The translations under genes were made by a program, and so were the position numbers. Below the pieces are notes generated by a model, which was not told where the DNA came from, searched no databases, and saw nothing but the letters and a program-made list of their open reading frames with translations. A stretch of DNA of 64,000 nucleotides. Origin: Cryptomeria japonica. Taxonomy: Eukaryota > Streptophyta > Pinopsida > Cupressales > Cupressaceae. The DNA lies in NCBI RefSeq assembly GCF_030272615.1, contig NC_081411.1:158138471-158202470 (forward strand). The letters run 5' to 3'. The stretch's first letter is position 1. Every line of letters begins with the position of its first letter. This document shows, in pieces, positions 60,508-64,000 of the stretch.

Positions 60508-60941
60508 TGTAAGAATTTGTTGAAAATAGTCAAGATCAAGACCTCAATAAATAGCACAATAGAGAGACAAAATAGATTGATAAGAATAAACTGTATTCTA
60601 ATCAACATGCAAATACTCGATCACAACTACATACAATGTAGATGAGCTTTCTTATAAAGTTAAGGCCATATGGATATGTGATCACACAATCATGATTTGT
60701 TGTGGCTCAATGAGAAACAATGGTAGGTAAGGGTAGGTAGGAGAAATAATATAATATTCCATAAGAGGTGGATCACCCACTGAGTGTGGCAAGATCAAAC
60801 TACAAAAGGTGGAAATTTTCTTACATACATCATCCCTATTTGCACACTTCCCCAAGTATCTCATACCCAAACTACTATAAAATGCATTATCCCAAGTCAA
60901 CTGAAGTAAGATGTAATTATGAGGAATTATTTACACCAACA
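60508..60941 (-). repeat. 5' LTR of the copia-related element
   Basis: This 434-bp LTR starts TGTTGGTGTAAATAATTCC on the minus strand and ends ...TTCTTACA next to the PBS. TG...CA ends and the TGTTGG start are typical for copia. A TATA-like 'actttataag' lies on the minus strand at about 60651-60660. The partner LTR is not in the window. Confidence 0.82.
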
Positions 60942-62529
60942 AATGTTTTATGGTTTTAAAAAGGATGTAAATCTTTTAGTCAATCTTGTAATATGCTTGG
61001 TTTTGAATTGATGTAATGTCATTTGATCTTTGTTTTTGAGGGTAGTGTAAATGTTACTTTCTTGAATGTAATTGGCGATGGTGGCTCATTTGAAAGTGGT
61101 TATGGGGGCTAGGGTTCAAGGATATAAATAGATTTTTTGAAAACTGATCAATCATTTTTGTTGGACAATGTAATTTTTTTTGTACTTTTGATTTTATATA
61201 TTAATAAAATATCAATATTACTGACTAGAAAAAAAATGATTCTATGAATTATATTAGTATTTGAAATATTTTGATTATCAAACTCTCTTCAACTAGCTGA
61301 CTTGGAACAATTGCTTTTAGTACTAATCCCTTTTTGTGTGTCTTATTTTTCTGATATCTATAACAACATCCTAATTTTGAAACTATTTCTAATATTTCTA
61401 TGTGACACTTTTGGGTCAAGGTCTCCTAGCATCATTGACTTATATTTCCAAGCCCAAATTTCAGCCACAGGTTCCTCTCTAATTGCCATTTCTAGTTGTA
61501 TACTCGATATCTCCATATCATTTTTGAAACTCTTTATTTTTCTAGATTACTACCAATTTTGCTTCATTGACATTAATTATATAACCAAATTTAATTTCAA
61601 CTCAAATAGATCTAATTTGTAATTAGCCTTTTTCAATTGATTTGAGATTGATCCTATTAAATCTTAATGTAATATGGTTGAAAGTGGGTTTTGTTTCTAG
61701 TTCATAAAATTACACTACTGAATCCCCACTTTTTCACCATAAAAAATTTAAAAGTATCATCACGTGTCATATCCCTATGACATGGTAGACTCCAACAACT
61801 AAAATCAAACAATAAACTATGATAATGATATACTCCAACCAAATTTTATTAATCCTTTGCACAAAAATCAAAAGCATTTAAAATGGAAAATAGCTAGGCG
61901 TGGAATAGAGAGACCAAGAAGCACTTCCCCTAGGAAATCATTTCCCAAAACAACTTCTAACATGATTTTTCCAAAGCAAATCAAAATATCTCACTTGAAA
62001 TACCATGTTGTGGCATAAAGACAAAGCTCATATGCCAACAAGAATTCAACCTTATATAGCTAATAGATGCACATTCTCATCATCATATCCTCATTTGCAC
62101 TCAATATATTTATTTTGATTAAAGGCTAAACATATGATTTTAGAAATAGCTATAAATTCTCATGCACAATCTAATATAGATTTGACAATTACCTCCAAGA
62201 AACAAGAATTAAATATTAAATAAAACTAATTAAAAATTACAAACAATATAATACTCTTAATTTCATTGATTTAAAAATAGTTTAATATATTTGTAAGAAT
62301 AAATATCTATCTTTTATAATTTTATATTCAAGTTATAAATAGCAGTACTAATAAAAATATTCAATGTATTATAAAATTAAATATTTCAAAATTATTTTAT
62401 TATTAATAATTATAATATAAAAAAGCTATGAAAAGCAATATTAAATAATAATAATAATAATAATATAGAGTTTACAGATGTATAGAAACTCTATTTCAAA
62501 AAGCATTTATTGATCTTAATTGACACTGC
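60942..62529. other. AT-rich spacer and upstream part of module copy 3
   Basis: No supported gene. From about 62225 the sequence becomes similar to the upstream flanks of module copies 1 and 2 (for example 'aaaattattttattatta' and 'aaaaagcatttattgatctt'). An AAT trinucleotide run lies at about 62445-62465. Confidence 0.5.
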
Positions 62530-62708
62530 ATGACAAATACGCGTGGCAGGCCATATAATACTTGTCGCGCAAATTTATAACTTGTCACTATAATTCTGCA
62601 AATCTCTACACAGCAGCACTCTACGTGTCTTTCTTAGTGCTGGTTTATTGCCCTATAAATACTCCCATTATGCAAGAAGTTGTTCAGTTGAGTTGCAGTA
62701 GAATTTTA
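62530..62708 (+). promoter_or_regulatory. Promoter module, copy 3
   Basis: This is the third copy of the module. TACGTGTC is at 62622-62629, 'gtgctggtttattgccc' follows, and CTATAAAT is at 62653-62660. Box spacing (31 bp) and TATA-to-ATG spacing (56 bp) equal those of the other copies. 'acttgtcgcgcaaatttataacttgtcac' upstream also aligns. Confidence 0.7.
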
Positions 62709-62778
62709 ATGGAGGTTGAAGGCTATGGAAATGTTTTCTCCACATCAATTTTCTCATGATCTAATTAAAAACATTAGG
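62709..62778 (+). pseudogene. First exon, copy 3 (frameshifted)
   Basis: This 70-bp exon aligns with copy 1 (69 bp). A net 1-bp insertion makes translation from the ATG (MEVEGYGNVFSTSIFS) end at TGA. The exon ends 'cattagg|gtatgc', a donor-like site. Its length leaves phase 1, which would match the open frame of the exon at 63302, but the internal stop blocks it. Confidence 0.6.
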
Positions 62779-63301
62779 GTATGCTTGTTTTTTAATGTAT
62801 ATAATTTTAGGATATAAAATAGGTGGCGTAATTATTTTTAATAATTTATTGAATTTGAGTTTTCTCTTTGGAATATATGAATTTAAATTAAATATTTTTT
62901 AAGTTTTATTTTATTTAATGAACAATTTTTGTTTTATCATTATTCATTGAATGATTATAAATATTATTTTATTAATTTTATTAAATTCATTAAAAAAATT
63001 AAATCATGTAATTAGTATTATTTGATAATGATAACAATGGGTGGAGTGTAATAAGACGAGAACAAAATCTTTTATCTTTGACTTTAAAGTTAAGAATTGT
63101 TTACATCTTTAAATATAACTATAAACATAATATTTTCAAAATAAACACCACAATAAAAATAAAGATATGCGTTTATCAAAATTATAAAAAACAAACATAT
63201 TTTAAAAATAATATATCATATCATAATAATCTATTATATAATATTTGCAAATAGATGATTAAGAAAATTAAATGATTTGTTTTTTTAATATTTTTGTGCA
63301 G
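62779..63301 (+). other. Probable intron of module copy 3
   Basis: AT-rich, starting gtatgc and ending in a T-rich tract with 'ttttgtgcag'. The segment near 63040-63080 matches 33180-33230 in the copy 2 intron. No gene inside. Confidence 0.5.
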
Positions 63302-63514
63302 ATTTTTGGAAGGAAGATGAATCACGTTTTGAACCACTCAAGGAGCCTATTGAAGGCAATCTGAATACACTAAAAGAGCTTGATGAAATTGGCAAGCTAT
63401 TTGAAGAGGGGTTTAAACTTTGAAATTCATGTACCTTCAAATGATCCATTTAATTCTACCATTCAAATGGTGGATTGTGCATATATAGATGTTGCACTTG
63501 AAAATTCATCTTGA
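63302..63514 (+). pseudogene. Second exon, copy 3, unrecognised protein
   Basis: After a good acceptor (ttttgtgcag) the sequence reads FWKEDESRFEPLKEP, IEGNLNTLKELDEIGKLFEE. After a 1-2 bp shift near 63412-63418 it reads NFEIHVPSNDPFNST, IQMVDCAYIDVALENSS and a stop at 63512-63514. Both halves have protein-like composition and join smoothly in sense, so a single frameshift in a real coding exon is likely. I do not recognise the family. Confidence 0.5.
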
Positions 63515-64000
63515 CAGGCACTGAGAAGATTGATATTGCTTTTTTCACTAGATTTTTGAAAAATAAAATTGTTTGCACTTTTTAGTCTTTATATTGTAAA
63601 TGCACTTCTGAATTGATTTTGACAAATATTTTTTTTGTGATCTGTAAAATCATTGTATGCTTTCTTATATAAAATTTAGTTTTGTTAAAGCACATAAATA
63701 ATAGCTTTCTTTCTTCCCTAGACCGTTTTCATTATTATCAGTCGCAGCTAAAACTAACTATTCACCAATATTTCAGAACTAACTACATTATGGCTTGTTT
63801 TGTAGTGCTATCTAACTATATAAGATTTAGCATAAATTGTTAGGATAATTCAAGGATAGTTTGGTCAGCTACTTGGACCAGCATTATAAACAACTTAACA
63901 ATAGAAAAAATTAAGAAACTTTCCAGCAAACCCATAACATATCGCCCATTAGCGATAATTTGAGTGGTTTTTTTTTAATGGTTTTTTCGATGGAAGGTTC
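63515..64000. other. 3' flank of module copy 3
   Basis: AT-rich, no further gene. A possible polyadenylation word, 'aaataaaat', lies near 63561-63569. Confidence 0.4.

Larger units (their letters stand above)
55206..60941 (-). mobile_element. Ty1/copia-related element: LTR, PBS, duplicated gag-PR, no pol
   Basis: The 5' LTR and PBS at the right end are followed on the minus strand by a long leader, two tandem gag-PR copies and an unrecognised C-terminal frame. No integrase core, RT or RNase H is present before similarity fades near 55.2 kb, and no 3' LTR was found. It may be a non-autonomous derivative or a truncated copy. Decay is by point mutation; gag-PR frames are interrupted by stops rather than shifts. 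Confidence 0.75.

Noticed and set aside
1-64000. CRISPR array, bacterial operon or phage-like system
   Set aside because: No regular direct repeats with unique spacers and no bacterial gene organisation; the window is plant nuclear DNA.

Overview
This is plant nuclear DNA: AT-rich, intron-like spacers, dense and mostly decayed retrotransposons of plant families, a plant tRNA-derived SINE and a chloroplast rpoB fragment. The depth of retroelement decay and the rpoB variant residues suggest a large seed-plant genome, perhaps a gymnosperm; that is inference. I found no complete, intact, recognisable cellular gene.

Layout. 1-2.3 kb: non-coding, with degenerate direct repeats. 2.28-11.3 kb: a complete but dead Ty3/gypsy element on the minus strand, with both LTRs and a primer-binding site, in the order gag-PR-extra RNase H-RT-RNase H-integrase. 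11.6-13.85 kb: 5'-truncated LINE A (+). 13.9-17.5 kb: first copy of a repeated promoter/first-exon module, two SINEs and microsatellites. 17.5-20.4 kb: tandem array of about 1.05 kb units made of a Ty1/copia 3' end. 21-24.8 kb: decayed LINE B (+). 24.9-26.2 kb: unassigned. 26.2-31.35 kb: LINE E (-) with a 45-codon internal duplication and an RGG-rich reading frame downstream of its RNase H. 31.45-35.1 kb: second promoter/exon module and an exon-like island. 36.4-39.8 kb: 5'-truncated LINE C (+). 40.2-41.5 kb: a 1.2 kb inverted repeat. 42.3-44.8 kb: two LTR-terminus-like sequences, rpoB fragment and a 660 bp microsatellite. 47.2-53.85 kb: full-length LINE D (+) with target-site duplications, ORF1 and ORF2. 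55.2-60.94 kb: Ty1/copia-related element (-) with 5' LTR, PBS and a tandemly duplicated gag-PR, but no integrase, RT or RNase H. 62.2-63.5 kb: third promoter/exon module with a second exon.

The most unusual thing not explained by retroelements is the three-copy module at 14.4, 31.7 and 62.5 kb, all on the plus strand. Each copy has an ABRE-like TACGTGTC, a CTATAAAT box and an ATG. The spacing is identical in all three (31 bp and 56 bp between starts), although the first exons have diverged and shifted frame. The LINEs A, C and D belong to one family. Comparing C with D shows directly that several premature stops in D are TGG-to-TAG changes, as expected of decay by cytosine methylation.
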